Positions 1-7,857 of a DNA stretch of 64,000 nt are shown piece by piece; position 1 is the stretch's first letter; each line of letters opens with the position of its first letter. Where the stretch lies: contig NZ_LGYZ01000067.1 of the NCBI RefSeq assembly GCF_001310275.1, positions 186,001 to 250,000 of the forward strand, written 5' to 3'. The stretch is from Nocardia arizonensis (GTDB lineage Bacteria > Actinomycetota > Actinomycetes > Mycobacteriales > Mycobacteriaceae). The position numbers and the translations under genes are program-made. The notes under the pieces are model-generated. The model did not search any database, was not told the origin of the DNA, and saw only the letters and a list, made by a program, of their open reading frames with translations.

Positions 1-553
1 CCTCCCGGTACGGCGAGACACCGTGTCGGAACAGCACTTCGGCGCGGTAGACATTGCCGACTCCCGCGATCACGGACTGGTCCATCAACAGTGCGCCGAT
101 CGGCCTGCGCGAGCGTGCGATCCGGCACAGCGCGCGGTCAGGATCGGCGTCCCGGCGCAGCGGGTCGGCGCCAAGCCGACCGGTCAGCGCCTCGACCTCC
201 GGCGGGGTAAGCACCTCGCAGGCGCTCGGACCGCGTAGATCGGTGCCGAAGCCGACACCCGCGCCGCCCGCGCCGATCATGCGCATCCTGACCTGGCCGA
301 CCGGCGCTCCCATCGGTAGTTCGGAATCGTGAAAGTTGCCGTAGAGACCGAGGTGGACGTGCACGGCCAACCCGGATTCGTAGTGGTGCAGCAGATGTTT
401 CCCGTACGCCTCCGAGCGCACCAGCACCTGTCCGTCGACCAGTGCGGCGCCCTCGGCGAAGCGACCCTGCGGACTCGACACCCGAACCACGCCGCCGACG
501 AACCGTTCCCGGTGCTGCCGCGCCAGCCGGTGCAGCGTATGCCCTTCGGGCAT
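1..553 (-). CDS. nei: Fpg/Nei-family DNA glycosylase (endonuclease VIII type), 3' end outside window
   Basis: Base-excision repair glycosylase/AP lyase for oxidised bases. The protein begins MPEGHTLHRLAR; Pro2 (exposed when Met is removed) and Glu3 are the catalytic pair of the family, and PEGHTL is the Nei rather than the Fpg signature. About 184 residues are visible, including the segment around VIAGVGNVYRAE that is shared by the family. The helix-two-turn-helix end and any zinc finger lie beyond the left edge. It follows rpiB by 15 nt on the same strand, the arrangement I recall for Rv2464c/Rv2465c of M. tuberculosis, so the two probably form an operon. The symbol is by family; paralogues exist in actinobacteria. 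Confidence 0.9.
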   Translation of the reverse strand, partial: MPEGHTLHRLARQHRERFVGGVVRVSSPQGRFAEGAALVDGQVLVRSEAYGKHLLHHYESGLAVHVHLGLYGNFHDSELPMGAPVGQVRMRMIGAGGAGVGFGTDLRGPSACEVLTPPEVEALTGRLGADPLRRDADPDRALCRIARSRRPIGALLMDQSVIAGVGNVYRAEVLFRHGVSPYRE

Positions 554-568
554 GGATGCGTACCTACC

Positions 569-1033
569 TCACACGGCCGGGGGCACGCCCGTCTTCTCGT
601 ACTCCGAGAGGATGTCGATGCGACGCTGGTGACGTTCCTCACCGGACCACGGAGTCGATACGAAAGCGTCGACGATCGCGAGCGCCTCCTCGGTGCTGTG
701 CATACGGCCGCCGATGCCGATCAGCTGAGCATTGTTGTGTTCGCGGGCCAGCCGTGCGGTCTCCGTACTCCAGGCAAGCGCGCAGCGAGCGCCGGGCACC
801 TTGTTGGCGGCGATCTGCTCGCCGTTGCCGCTGCCGCCGAACACGAGTCCGAGACTGCCGGGATCGGCGACGGTGCGCCGCGCCGCGTCGATGCAGAAGG
901 CAGGGTAGTCGTCGAGTGCGTCGTATTCGAGAGCGCCACAGTCGACGACCTCGTGGCCCGCCTGCTCCAGATGGGTCTTGACGTGATTCTTCAACTCGAA
1001 ACCGGCATGGTCGGCACCCAGGTATACGCGCAT
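569..1033 (-). CDS. rpiB: Ribose-5-phosphate isomerase B
   Basis: Interconverts ribose-5-phosphate and ribulose-5-phosphate in the pentose phosphate pathway. The 154-aa protein starts MRVYLGADHAGFELK and has the LacA/RpiB fold signature GGSGNGEQIAANKVPG near residues 66-81. Glu72 in GEQ occupies the position of the catalytic Glu described for the mycobacterial enzyme, where other RpiB proteins use Cys. The ATG at 1033 was chosen because homology begins there and a CACAAT hexamer lies 7 nt upstream, suggesting a leaderless transcript; no Shine-Dalgarno is visible. It is divergent from the M48 protease gene (64 nt apart) and is followed after 15 nt by nei. Confidence 0.95.
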   Translation of the reverse strand: MRVYLGADHAGFELKNHVKTHLEQAGHEVVDCGALEYDALDDYPAFCIDAARRTVADPGSLGLVFGGSGNGEQIAANKVPGARCALAWSTETARLAREHNNAQLIGIGGRMHSTEEALAIVDAFVSTPWSGEERHQRRIDILSEYEKTGVPPAV

Positions 1034-1096
1034 GGCAGCGATTGTGTCAGGCCCGCCACGGACGACGCCGCCGGGGGAATGCCTAGAGTTCATATC

Positions 1097-2302
1097 ATGC
1101 AGTCCGATGCTCAACGGCAGTCTTTCCCGTCGGTGACCGAATCCGGTGCCGAACCGGCGGTGTCGAACCTCGCGGGATGGAATCCTGCCGTCGGACCGCC
1201 CGGATGGATATCCGGTTACCAGTCACCCGCGACCGCGAGTGCTCCGCGACCGCCCACCGTTCCCGTCCAGCAGACCCGCGGACTGTCCCCGTTCGGCATG
1301 CCCGCCCGCCACATACTCGAGATTCCGCTGCTGGCGGTGATCGTGGTGCTGACGGCCATGTTCTTCGTGCTCGGCCTGCTGCTGACCCTGGCCGGCTGGA
1401 TACCGATCGAGATCTCCGGCCCGCTGCTGCTCGCACCGCTGGTGCTGGTGATGCAGCGTGGCCTGCTCTACGCGACACTGCGCACGGGCGGAATCAAGAT
1501 CACCCCGACCCAGTTCCCCGACGCCCATCGCATGGTGGTGGAGGCCGCGGCCCGCTTCGGCATGGCGAAGGTGCCGGAGGCGTACGTGGTACTCGGCAAC
1601 GGCGCGATCAACGCCTTCGCCTCGGGACACGGCTTCCGCCGCTTCGTCGCGGTCAACAGCGACCTGTTCGAAATCGGCGGCGCGGCGCGCGATCCCGACG
1701 CGCTGGCGTTCATCATCGGCCACGAAGTCGGCCACATCGCCGCGGGCCACGCCTCCTACTGGCGCTGGCTGGGCATGTACACGGTGCCGTACCTGCCGAT
1801 ACTGGGCGGATCGTTGCAGCGCGCGCAGGAGTACACCGCCGACAACCACGGCTACTGCTACAACCACGAGGGCGCGCGCGGCGCGATGCGGACCCTGGCC
1901 GGGGGCAAATACCTCAACGCACTGGTCGGATTCGACGAGATGGCCGATCGGGCCCCCGCCGAGGGCGGCTTCTTCGTCTGGCTCTACAACGGCCTGGTCA
2001 GCCATCCGGTCCTGACCTGGCGCATGTGGGCCCTGCGCGACCGCGGCAGACACGGCCGGCTGCTGTGGCGTCCCAAACCGCCGCTCGCTCCGCCGAACCA
2101 GTTCCCGCCCGGCGGCTATCCGCTGCCCAGCGGGCACTACGGGACCTTCCCCGGCGCGCAGTACTCGCACACCGACGGCTACCGGTATCCGATCGCCGGA
2201 TATCCGTCCTCACCGCCCGGCGACGTGTTCTACGGCGTGCCGGGAACCCACACCCCGCCACCGGGATATCGGCAGGCGCCGACCGACACCCCACGGTACT
2301 GA
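1097..2302 (+). CDS. M48-family zinc metalloprotease, membrane-anchored
   Basis: A 401-aa protein with a Pro-rich N-terminus, two hydrophobic segments around residues 75-125, and a zinc-protease core. The HEVGH motif is at 209-213 and the third zinc ligand Glu245 lies in QEYTADNHGY, as in HtpX/Ste24-like M48 enzymes. The C-terminal about 80 residues are Pro/Gly/Tyr-rich and probably disordered. The likely role is turnover of membrane proteins; the substrate is unknown. The frame is open far upstream, but that part is antisense to rpiB and nei. ATG 1097 is preceded by TAGAGT at 1084-1089 with 7 nt spacing, fitting a leaderless start; ATG 1079 is the alternative. I do not recall it at this place in M. 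tuberculosis, so it looks like an insertion. Confidence 0.88.
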   Translation: MQSDAQRQSFPSVTESGAEPAVSNLAGWNPAVGPPGWISGYQSPATASAPRPPTVPVQQTRGLSPFGMPARHILEIPLLAVIVVLTAMFFVLGLLLTLAGWIPIEISGPLLLAPLVLVMQRGLLYATLRTGGIKITPTQFPDAHRMVVEAAARFGMAKVPEAYVVLGNGAINAFASGHGFRRFVAVNSDLFEIGGAARDPDALAFIIGHEVGHIAAGHASYWRWLGMYTVPYLPILGGSLQRAQEYTADNHGYCYNHEGARGAMRTLAGGKYLNALVGFDEMADRAPAEGGFFVWLYNGLVSHPVLTWRMWALRDRGRHGRLLWRPKPPLAPPNQFPPGGYPLPSGHYGTFPGAQYSHTDGYRYPIAGYPSSPPGDVFYGVPGTHTPPPGYRQAPTDTPRY

Positions 2303-2306
2303 CCGA

Positions 2307-2338
2307 CCCGCGGTGCGGCGTTCGCGCCGTACCGCGGG
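2307..2338. terminator. Bidirectional hairpin terminator with TTCG tetraloop
   Basis: Inverted repeat between two convergent genes. The left arm CCCGCGGTGCGGCG pairs with CGCCGTACCGCGGG over 14 bp with a single G-T wobble, closing on a TTCG tetraloop. There is no T-tract, which is normal for actinobacterial terminators. It serves the M48 gene on + and the DsbA-like gene on -. Confidence 0.8.
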
Positions 2339-2344
2339 ATGAGC

Positions 2345-2986
2345 TCAGTCGAAGGCCGGCGCTTCGGTCCTGGTCCGCTTCAGCTCGAAGAAGTGCGGGT
2401 AGGAGGCGAGGGCGACCGCGCCGTCCCACACCTTGCCCGCCTCCTCGCCGCGCGGTATCCGCGACAGCACCGGGCCGAAGAAGGCTACGCCGTTGACGTG
2501 GATGGTGGGCGTGCCTACATCCTTGCCGACCTTGTCCATGCCCGCGTGGTGACTCTCGCGCAGCGCGGCGTCGAATTCGGTGCTCTGGGCGGCGCTCGCC
2601 AATTCGGCGGGCAATCCGACCTCGGCGAGGGAATCGGCGATGACCGCGGCCAGCGAGGCGGCGCGGTCCTCGCGCTCGTACTCGTCGCGGCGATCGTGGA
2701 TACGGGTACCCATGGCGGTGTAGAGCGGCGACAGGATCTTGTCGCCGTGCGCTTGGGCGGCGGCGATGGCGACCCGCACCGGGCCCCATCCCACGGCCAT
2801 CAGTTCCTGGTACTGCGGCGGCAGGTCGCGGCCCTCGTTGAGCACCGCGAGGCTCATGACGTGGAAGTTGGCCTGGATATCGCGGACCTTCTCGACCTCG
2901 AGGATCCAGCGGGAGGTGATCCAGCACCACGGGCACAGCGGGTCGAACCAGAAGTCGGCAACGTCTTTTCCGGCCGTGTCGGTCAC
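2345..2986 (-). CDS. DsbA-family mycothiol-dependent reductase (Rv2466c-like)
   Basis: Cytoplasmic thioredoxin-fold protein of 213 aa resembling M. tuberculosis Rv2466c (mycoredoxin-2), a mycothiol-dependent reductase induced by oxidative stress. The active site Cys18-Pro-Trp-Cys21 follows DFWFDPL, and a long helical insertion (about 65-165) precedes the cis-Pro segment GTPTIHVNG. Start chosen at GTG 2986 because GAGAGGAA lies about 10 nt upstream and homology starts here; the frame stays open further upstream without similarity. In M. tuberculosis the homologue lies next to pepN; here about 5 kb of other genes separate the two. Confidence 0.9.
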   Translation of the reverse strand: MTDTAGKDVADFWFDPLCPWCWITSRWILEVEKVRDIQANFHVMSLAVLNEGRDLPPQYQELMAVGWGPVRVAIAAAQAHGDKILSPLYTAMGTRIHDRRDEYEREDRAASLAAVIADSLAEVGLPAELASAAQSTEFDAALRESHHAGMDKVGKDVGTPTIHVNGVAFFGPVLSRIPRGEEAGKVWDGAVALASYPHFFELKRTRTEAPAFD

Positions 2987-3171
2987 GGTTTGCGTTCCTC
3001 TCGATTTCGCGAAACTCGCGTACGTCGGGGTGGCGGCGGGGACGCCGTCAGTGAAAGCAACCACATCGCGGCGCCATTCGTTCCCGGTCCGCTCGATCCG
3101 CGTTCGGGCGGGGCGGCTCCCAGTACGCTCGGGTGGCAGGAATCCGTTATCCGTCAGAGAAGGAGTCCGCA

Positions 3172-4404
3172 ATGACCTCGCAGCGTCGTTTTGTCATCGT
3201 CGGTGGCGGCCTGGCCGCGGCCAAACTCGCGGAAGCACTGCGGGACAACGATTTCGACGGAACCGTCACCTTGATCGGCGCCGAGGAGCACCTGCCCTAC
3301 GAGCGACCTCCGCTGTCCAAGGAACACCTGCTCGGTAAGAAGAGCCTGGCGGAGTTCACCGTCGATCCCGCGCAGTGGTACCGCGACCACCATATCGACC
3401 TGCGACTCGGCACCGAGGTCACCGCCATCGACCCCGCGGCCAAGACCGTCACCCTGCCCGACGGCTCCACGCTGCCCTACGACAAATTGGCGCTGGCCAC
3501 CGGGTCGAGCCCGAATCGCCTGCCGCTGCCCGGCGCGGACGCGCCCAATGTCTACACCCTGCGCACCATCGACGATTCCGACACCCTCATCGAATTGTTC
3601 GGTCAGGACACCAGCCTGGCGGTGATCGGCGCGGGCTGGATCGGCCTCGAGGTCGCCGCCGCGGCGCGCGGGGCCGGGCTGCGCGTCACCGTCGTCGAAT
3701 CCGCCGAACAGCCGCTGCTCGGCGCGCTCGGCCCGGAGATGGGCGCGGTCTTCGCCGACCTGCACCGGGCCAATGGCGTCGACCTGCGACTCGGCGCGAA
3801 GGTCGAGGAGATCACCACCCGCGACGGTGGCGAAGCCATCCTCGCGACCGGCCTGCGCCTCGGCGATGACAGCACCGTCGAAGCGGACGCGGTTCTCATG
3901 GCGGTCGGCGCGCGGCCGAATGTCGAACTGGCCGCCGCGGCCGGACTGGACGTGGACGGCGGCGTGCTGGTCGACGAGTCGCTGGCGACCAGCGATCCGA
4001 ATATCGTCGCGGTCGGCGATATCGCCGAACAACGCCATCCGATCCTGAACCGCCGAATCCGAGTGGAGCACTGGGCGAACGCGCTGAACCAGCCCGCGGT
4101 GGCCGCGGCAACCATGCTCGGCCGACCCGCGACCTACGACCGGCTCCCCTACTTCTTCACCGATCAGTACGACCTCGGTATGGAATACACCGGATACGCC
4201 GCACCGGGCGATTACGCGCGGGTGGTGGTGCGCGGCGACCGCGACGGCCGCGAATTCGTGGCTTTCTGGCTCGACGCCGACAACCGGGTGCTGGCGGGGA
4301 TGAACGTCAATGTCTGGGATGTCACCGACCGGATCAAGGAGCTGGTCGTCGCGGGCGAACCGGTCGATCCACACCGGCTGGCGGACGCCTCGACGCCGCT
4401 GTGA
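3172..4404 (+). CDS. NAD(P)H-dependent ferredoxin reductase (rhodocoxin/putidaredoxin reductase family)
   Basis: FAD flavoprotein of 410 aa that passes electrons from NAD(P)H to a ferredoxin. The FAD Rossmann motif GGGLAA is at 11-16, the NAD motif GAGWIG at 153-158, and the second FAD motif VGDIAE falls around residue 283. The C-terminal reductase domain contains the expected region near [22 protein letters not shown] 3172 has a strong AGAAGGAG about 8 nt upstream, and a possible TACGCT -10 element lies some 45 nt further up. No ferredoxin or P450 gene is adjacent, so the partner must be elsewhere. It is followed by the DGPF/sigma pair in the same direction after 115 nt. Confidence 0.9.
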   Translation: MTSQRRFVIVGGGLAAAKLAEALRDNDFDGTVTLIGAEEHLPYERPPLSKEHLLGKKSLAEFTVDPAQWYRDHHIDLRLGTEVTAIDPAAKTVTLPDGSTLPYDKLALATGSSPNRLPLPGADAPNVYTLRTIDDSDTLIELFGQDTSLAVIGAGWIGLEVAAAARGAGLRVTVVESAEQPLLGALGPEMGAVFADLHRANGVDLRLGAKVEEITTRDGGEAILATGLRLGDDSTVEADAVLMAVGARPNVELAAAAGLDVDGGVLVDESLATSDPNIVAVGDIAEQRHPILNRRIRVEHWANALNQPAVAAATMLGRPATYDRLPYFFTDQYDLGMEYTGYAAPGDYARVVVRGDRDGREFVAFWLDADNRVLAGMNVNVWDVTDRIKELVVAGEPVDPHRLADASTPL

Positions 4405-4519
4405 ACCCGCGTCGAATCGCGGAGAATTCGGCCGACCGGATATGTCGAGACCGCGCGCTCGGTTCCGACCTATCCCCGAGAGCGCCGCGTGGGCGCGCCG
4501 ACCGGCAAGGAGCCGAATC

Positions 4520-4918
4520 ATGAAATACATGCTGCTGAAGACCTATGGGGCGACCGCCAACTGCGACACCCCGATTACCGAGTGGGCACCCGAGGACATC
4601 GTGGCGCACATCGAATTCCAGAAGGCCCTCGGCGCGCAACTGGCGGCGAGCGGTGAACTCGTCGACGCGCAGGGACTGGCGGGCCCGGAGGAGGCGCGGG
4701 TGGTGAATTGCGACGGCCGGTCGGCGCCGGTGGTCACCGACGGTCCGTTTCCCGAGACCAAGGAATTCCTGGCCGGATATTGGCTTGTCGATGTAGACAG
4801 CCCGGAGCGGGCGCTCGAGATCGCCGCACTCGCCTCGGCCGCCCCCGGTCCCGGCGGCGCGCCGATCGGAGAGCACATCGAGGTACGGGCGGTCATGAGC
4901 GCGCCCGCCCCCCGGTAG
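4520..4918 (+). CDS. YciI/DGPF-domain protein paired with an ECF42 sigma factor
   Basis: A 132-aa YCII-related (dimeric alpha-beta barrel) protein. It starts MKYMLLKTYG and carries the DGPF motif in VVTDGPFPETKEFLAGY (about 73-89), the signature of the group that accompanies ECF42 sigma factors. Biochemical function is not established for the group. AGGAG sits 8 nt before ATG 4520. Its stop codon overlaps the sigma factor start (TAGTG), so the two are translationally coupled. Confidence 0.9.
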   Translation: MKYMLLKTYGATANCDTPITEWAPEDIVAHIEFQKALGAQLAASGELVDAQGLAGPEEARVVNCDGRSAPVVTDGPFPETKEFLAGYWLVDVDSPERALEIAALASAAPGPGGAPIGEHIEVRAVMSAPAPR

Positions 4919-6153
4919 TGATCGACACCGCCGCGACTGCCGACGACCTGCTGCGCGCACTCGCGCCGCAGGTCCTCGGCGCGCTCGTACGACGGTTCGG
5001 CGATTTCGACACCGCCGAGGACGCGCTCCAGGAGGCGATGTTGGCGGCGGCCACCCAATGGCCCGCCGAGGGGATGCCGGACAATCCGCGCGGCTGGCTG
5101 ATCCAGGTGGCGCAGCGGCGGATGGCCGACACCGTGCGCACCGAGGTCGCCCGTCGCCGCCGTGAGACCGCGGTATTCGACCGCGAGGTGCGCGACGCGG
5201 AGACCGTCGACCGCGACGACACCTTGTCGCTGTACTTCCTGTGCTGCCATCCGGCCCTGTCGACGGCCAGTTCCATCGCATTGACCCTGCGCGCGGTTGG
5301 CGGCCTGACCACCGCGGAGATCGCGCACGCCTTCCTGCTGCCGGAAGCGACGATGGCACAACGCATCTCCCGCGCCAAGAAACGGCTGGCCGCCCTGGAC
5401 CGGCCCTTCGCCGCCACCCTCGAGGACGGCGCGGACCTGCGCAGGCGGCTCGGTCCGGTACTGCACGTGCTGTATCTGATCTTCACCGAGGGCCACACCA
5501 GTTCCGCGGGCCCCGACCTGCACCGCACCGATCTGTCCGGTGAGGCCATCCGCCTGACCCGCGCCGTGCACGCCCTCGTCCCCGAGGACACCGAGGCCAC
5601 GGGTCTGCTCGCGCTCATGCTGCTGACCGACGCCCGCCGCGCGGCGCGCACCGGACCGCACGGCGAACTCGTCCCGCTCGCCGAACAGGACCGCAGGCTG
5701 TGGAACCGCGCGCTCATCACCGAGGGCATCCGGCTCACCACCGCGACCTTGGCGCGCGGGCTGACCGGGCCCTATCAGGTGCAGGCCGCCATCGCCGCGG
5801 TGCACGCCCAGGCGCTGCGCCCGCAGGACACCGATTGGGCCTCGATCCTGCGGCTGTACGAGGTGCTCGAACGACTCGCGGGCACACCGCTGGTGACCTT
5901 GAACCGTTCGGTCGCCCTCGCCATGGTCGAGGGTCCGGCCGCGGGTCTGGCGCTGACCGATACCGTTGAGCCGGATCTCGCGGGCAGCCACCGGCTCGCC
6001 GCGGTGCGCGGACACCTGTACGAGATGGCGGGCGACAATCCGGCCGCCGTCGCCGCCTACACGGCCGCCGCCGCGCGCACCACCAGCACGCCCGAACGCG
6101 ACTACCTCACCATCCGCGCCGCCCAACTGCGCGACCGTGCGGACGCGGACTGA
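4918..6153 (+). CDS. ECF42-type RNA polymerase sigma factor with long C-terminal extension
   Basis: A 411-aa sigma-70-family protein. Residues about 5-170 hold sigma region 2 (LGALVRRFGDFDTAEDALQE) and region 4 (GGLTTAEIAHAFLLPEATMA). The C-terminal about 240 residues form the helical TPR-like extension typical of ECF42, with LHRTDLSGEAIRLTR and LAAVRGHLYEMAG segments. In this group the extension, not an anti-sigma factor, is thought to control activity. The GTG start at 4918 overlaps the stop of the upstream DGPF gene. No anti-sigma gene is adjacent. Target promoters are likely the DGPF operon itself, by analogy to Streptomyces ECF42. Confidence 0.92.
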   Translation: MIDTAATADDLLRALAPQVLGALVRRFGDFDTAEDALQEAMLAAATQWPAEGMPDNPRGWLIQVAQRRMADTVRTEVARRRRETAVFDREVRDAETVDRDDTLSLYFLCCHPALSTASSIALTLRAVGGLTTAEIAHAFLLPEATMAQRISRAKKRLAALDRPFAATLEDGADLRRRLGPVLHVLYLIFTEGHTSSAGPDLHRTDLSGEAIRLTRAVHALVPEDTEATGLLALMLLTDARRAARTGPHGELVPLAEQDRRLWNRALITEGIRLTTATLARGLTGPYQVQAAIAAVHAQALRPQDTDWASILRLYEVLERLAGTPLVTLNRSVALAMVEGPAAGLALTDTVEPDLAGSHRLAAVRGHLYEMAGDNPAAVAAYTAAAARTTSTPERDYLTIRAAQLRDRADAD

Positions 6154-6207
6154 GTCGTCGCCCGGTCGGCGGTCCCCCGCGGATCGCGGCCGGGCAGACT
6201 GCACGAC

Positions 6208-6690
6208 GTGGCAGACAAAACCAGTGCGGGCGTCCTGCTGTTCCGGCGGACCACCGGCAACGGCACCGAGGTGCTTCTCGGGCATATGGGCGGACCGTAC
6301 TTCGCGAAGAAGGACGACGGCGCGTGGTCCATCCCCAAGGGCGAGTACAACCCCGAGGAGGACGCGCGCGCCGCGGCCGGCCGGGAGTTCACCGAGGAAC
6401 TGGGCCTGCCGGTGCCGGATGGGGAATGGCTGCCGCTCGGCGAGGTCCGCTACGGGTCCGGCGCGGGTCACAAGACGGTGCTGGTATGGGCGGTCGAAGG
6501 TGACCTCGACCCGGAGGCGGTGGTCCCGGGCACCTTCGAGATGGAATGGCCGCCGCGCTCGGGGCGCATGGCCGAATTCCCGGAGCTCGACCGCGCCGCC
6601 TGGTTCGACCTGGCCACCGCGCACGACAAACTCGGCAAGGGTCAACGGCCCTATCTGGACCGGCTGTCCGATCTGCTCGACAACCGGTAG
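6208..6690 (+). CDS. Nudix hydrolase
   Basis: Predicted NUDIX pyrophosphohydrolase of 160 aa. The Nudix box occupies residues 45-66 and is complete (Gly45, Glu51, REFTEELG at 59-66), so the Mg2+-binding site should be functional. Substrate cannot be told from the sequence; the central SIPKGEYNPEE and the FPELDRAAWFDL tail occur in bacterial Nudix proteins related to bis(5'-nucleosyl)-tetraphosphatases. GTG 6208 has no Shine-Dalgarno, but CAGACT lies 7 nt before it, consistent with a leaderless transcript. It converges with purC. Confidence 0.9.
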   Translation: MADKTSAGVLLFRRTTGNGTEVLLGHMGGPYFAKKDDGAWSIPKGEYNPEEDARAAAGREFTEELGLPVPDGEWLPLGEVRYGSGAGHKTVLVWAVEGDLDPEAVVPGTFEMEWPPRSGRMAEFPELDRAAWFDLATAHDKLGKGQRPYLDRLSDLLDNR

Positions 6691-6700
6691 GGCGGCACGG

Positions 6701-6808
6701 CTACCGTCGGCAACCGTCGAGCAGTAGGCGGATGGTGAGACGCACGTCGTAGTTCGGATCGGCTATCTCCGCGCCCGCGCAGATGTCGCCGACGGATACG
6801 GCCCGACC
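6701..6808 (-). other. Possible coding remnant directly downstream of purC
   Basis: After the purC stop, the same frame stays open for 35 codons to a TAG at 6701-6703 and reads like real protein (VGDICAGAEIADPNYDVR then LTIRLLLDGC). No start codon is present. It may be the tail of a decayed gene or of a longer ancestral purC product. Weak evidence. Confidence 0.25.
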
Positions 6809-7639
6809 CTAGGGCCGCGTCCAGGCGCGACCGGTGATGCGCTCGTATGCCTCGACGTATTTGCCCCGGGTCGCCGCGACGACCTCGGCCGGAATCTCCG
6901 GGCCGGGCGGTTCCTTGTCCCAGCCGGTCGAGGTCGCCCAGTCGCGGACGAACTGCTTGTCGAAGGAGGGCTGGGCGTGGCCGGGCTCCCACTCGTCGGC
7001 GGGCCAGAAGCGCGAGGAATCCGAGGTGAGCACCTCGTCACCGAGGGTGAAAACATCACCGTCCCAGCCGAACTCGACCTTGGTGTCGGCGATGATGACC
7101 CCGTTGCGCGCCGCGTGCTCGGCCCCGCGCACGTACAGGTCGAGGGTGGTGTCGCGCAGTTTCTCGGCGACCTCGCACCCCTCCTGACGCACCACGTCAT
7201 CGAAGGTGATCGGTTCGTCGTGGCCCTCGGCGGCCTTGGTCGACGGGGTGAAGATCGGTTCGGGCAGCTTGTCACCGTCGCGCAGCCCCGGCGGCAACGC
7301 GATGCCGGAGACCGTGCCGGTCCTGCGGTACTCCTGGAGTCCGCCGCCGGTCAGATAGCCGCGGGCGATGCATTCCACCTGGATCATCCGCAGCGGTTTC
7401 ACCCTGATCCCGCGGCCCGCGAATTCGGCGGGCACATCGGTCGTGGAGAGCACGTGATTGGGGATATCGGCGAAGAAGTCGAACCACCAGTTCGACAGCT
7501 GGGTCAGCAGCGCGCCCTTGTCAGGAATCGGCGTCGGCAACACGACGTCGTAGACCGAGACCCGGTCCGAGGCGACCAGCAGCAGGCTGTCGCCGTCCTC
7601 GTACAGGTCGCGCACCTTTCCGGCGTGCACATGCTTCAA
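6809..7639 (-). CDS. purC: Phosphoribosylaminoimidazole-succinocarboxamide synthase
   Basis: SAICAR synthetase of purine biosynthesis: joins aspartate to CAIR with ATP. The 276-aa protein has the family blocks KVRDLYEDGDSLLLVASDRV, ECIARGYLTGGG, EPIFTPSTKAAEGHDEPI and IIADTKVEFG. Start taken at TTG 7639: a clean GGAGG lies 7 nt upstream and an in-frame TGA sits 21 nt upstream, so no longer product is possible in this frame. The N-terminus is therefore about 10-15 residues shorter than the form I recall from M. tuberculosis. It is divergent from pepN and not clustered with other pur genes in this window. Confidence 0.95.
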   Translation of the reverse strand: MKHVHAGKVRDLYEDGDSLLLVASDRVSVYDVVLPTPIPDKGALLTQLSNWWFDFFADIPNHVLSTTDVPAEFAGRGIRVKPLRMIQVECIARGYLTGGGLQEYRRTGTVSGIALPPGLRDGDKLPEPIFTPSTKAAEGHDEPITFDDVVRQEGCEVAEKLRDTTLDLYVRGAEHAARNGVIIADTKVEFGWDGDVFTLGDEVLTSDSSRFWPADEWEPGHAQPSFDKQFVRDWATSTGWDKEPPGPEIPAEVVAATRGKYVEAYERITGRAWTRP

Positions 7640-7857
7640 CGTCGAGCCTCCGAATCCTCACTGGTGTAGCCGCGCCGAACGGCAACGATACCGCCGCCGC
7701 GCGGGCCCGCTCGCGGCGCGGCGCACGGGCGATGCGGCGAGGCGACACGAGTACGCCGCGCACCGATAGGGTTGGCGGGAAACTTCCGCGCGCGCCGCAC
7801 CGCGCTGGTGGCAGTATGCGTGGCGCCCGCGCCGTTCTTCGACCACGAAGGAGCCTC

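Noticed and set aside
329..1096. 256-codon upstream extension of the M48 protease frame
   Set aside because: It is antisense to nei and rpiB, has no protease similarity and arises from high third-position GC; homology and a leaderless signal place the start at 1097.
3154..4530. 458-codon open frame on - opposite the ferredoxin reductase
   Set aside because: Composition is Arg/Gly/Val-rich shadow coding; the + strand carries intact FAD and NAD motifs and a strong ribosome-binding site.
4543..6645. 700-codon open frame on - opposite the DGPF, sigma and Nudix genes
   Set aside because: It spans three recognisable + strand genes and shows no motif.
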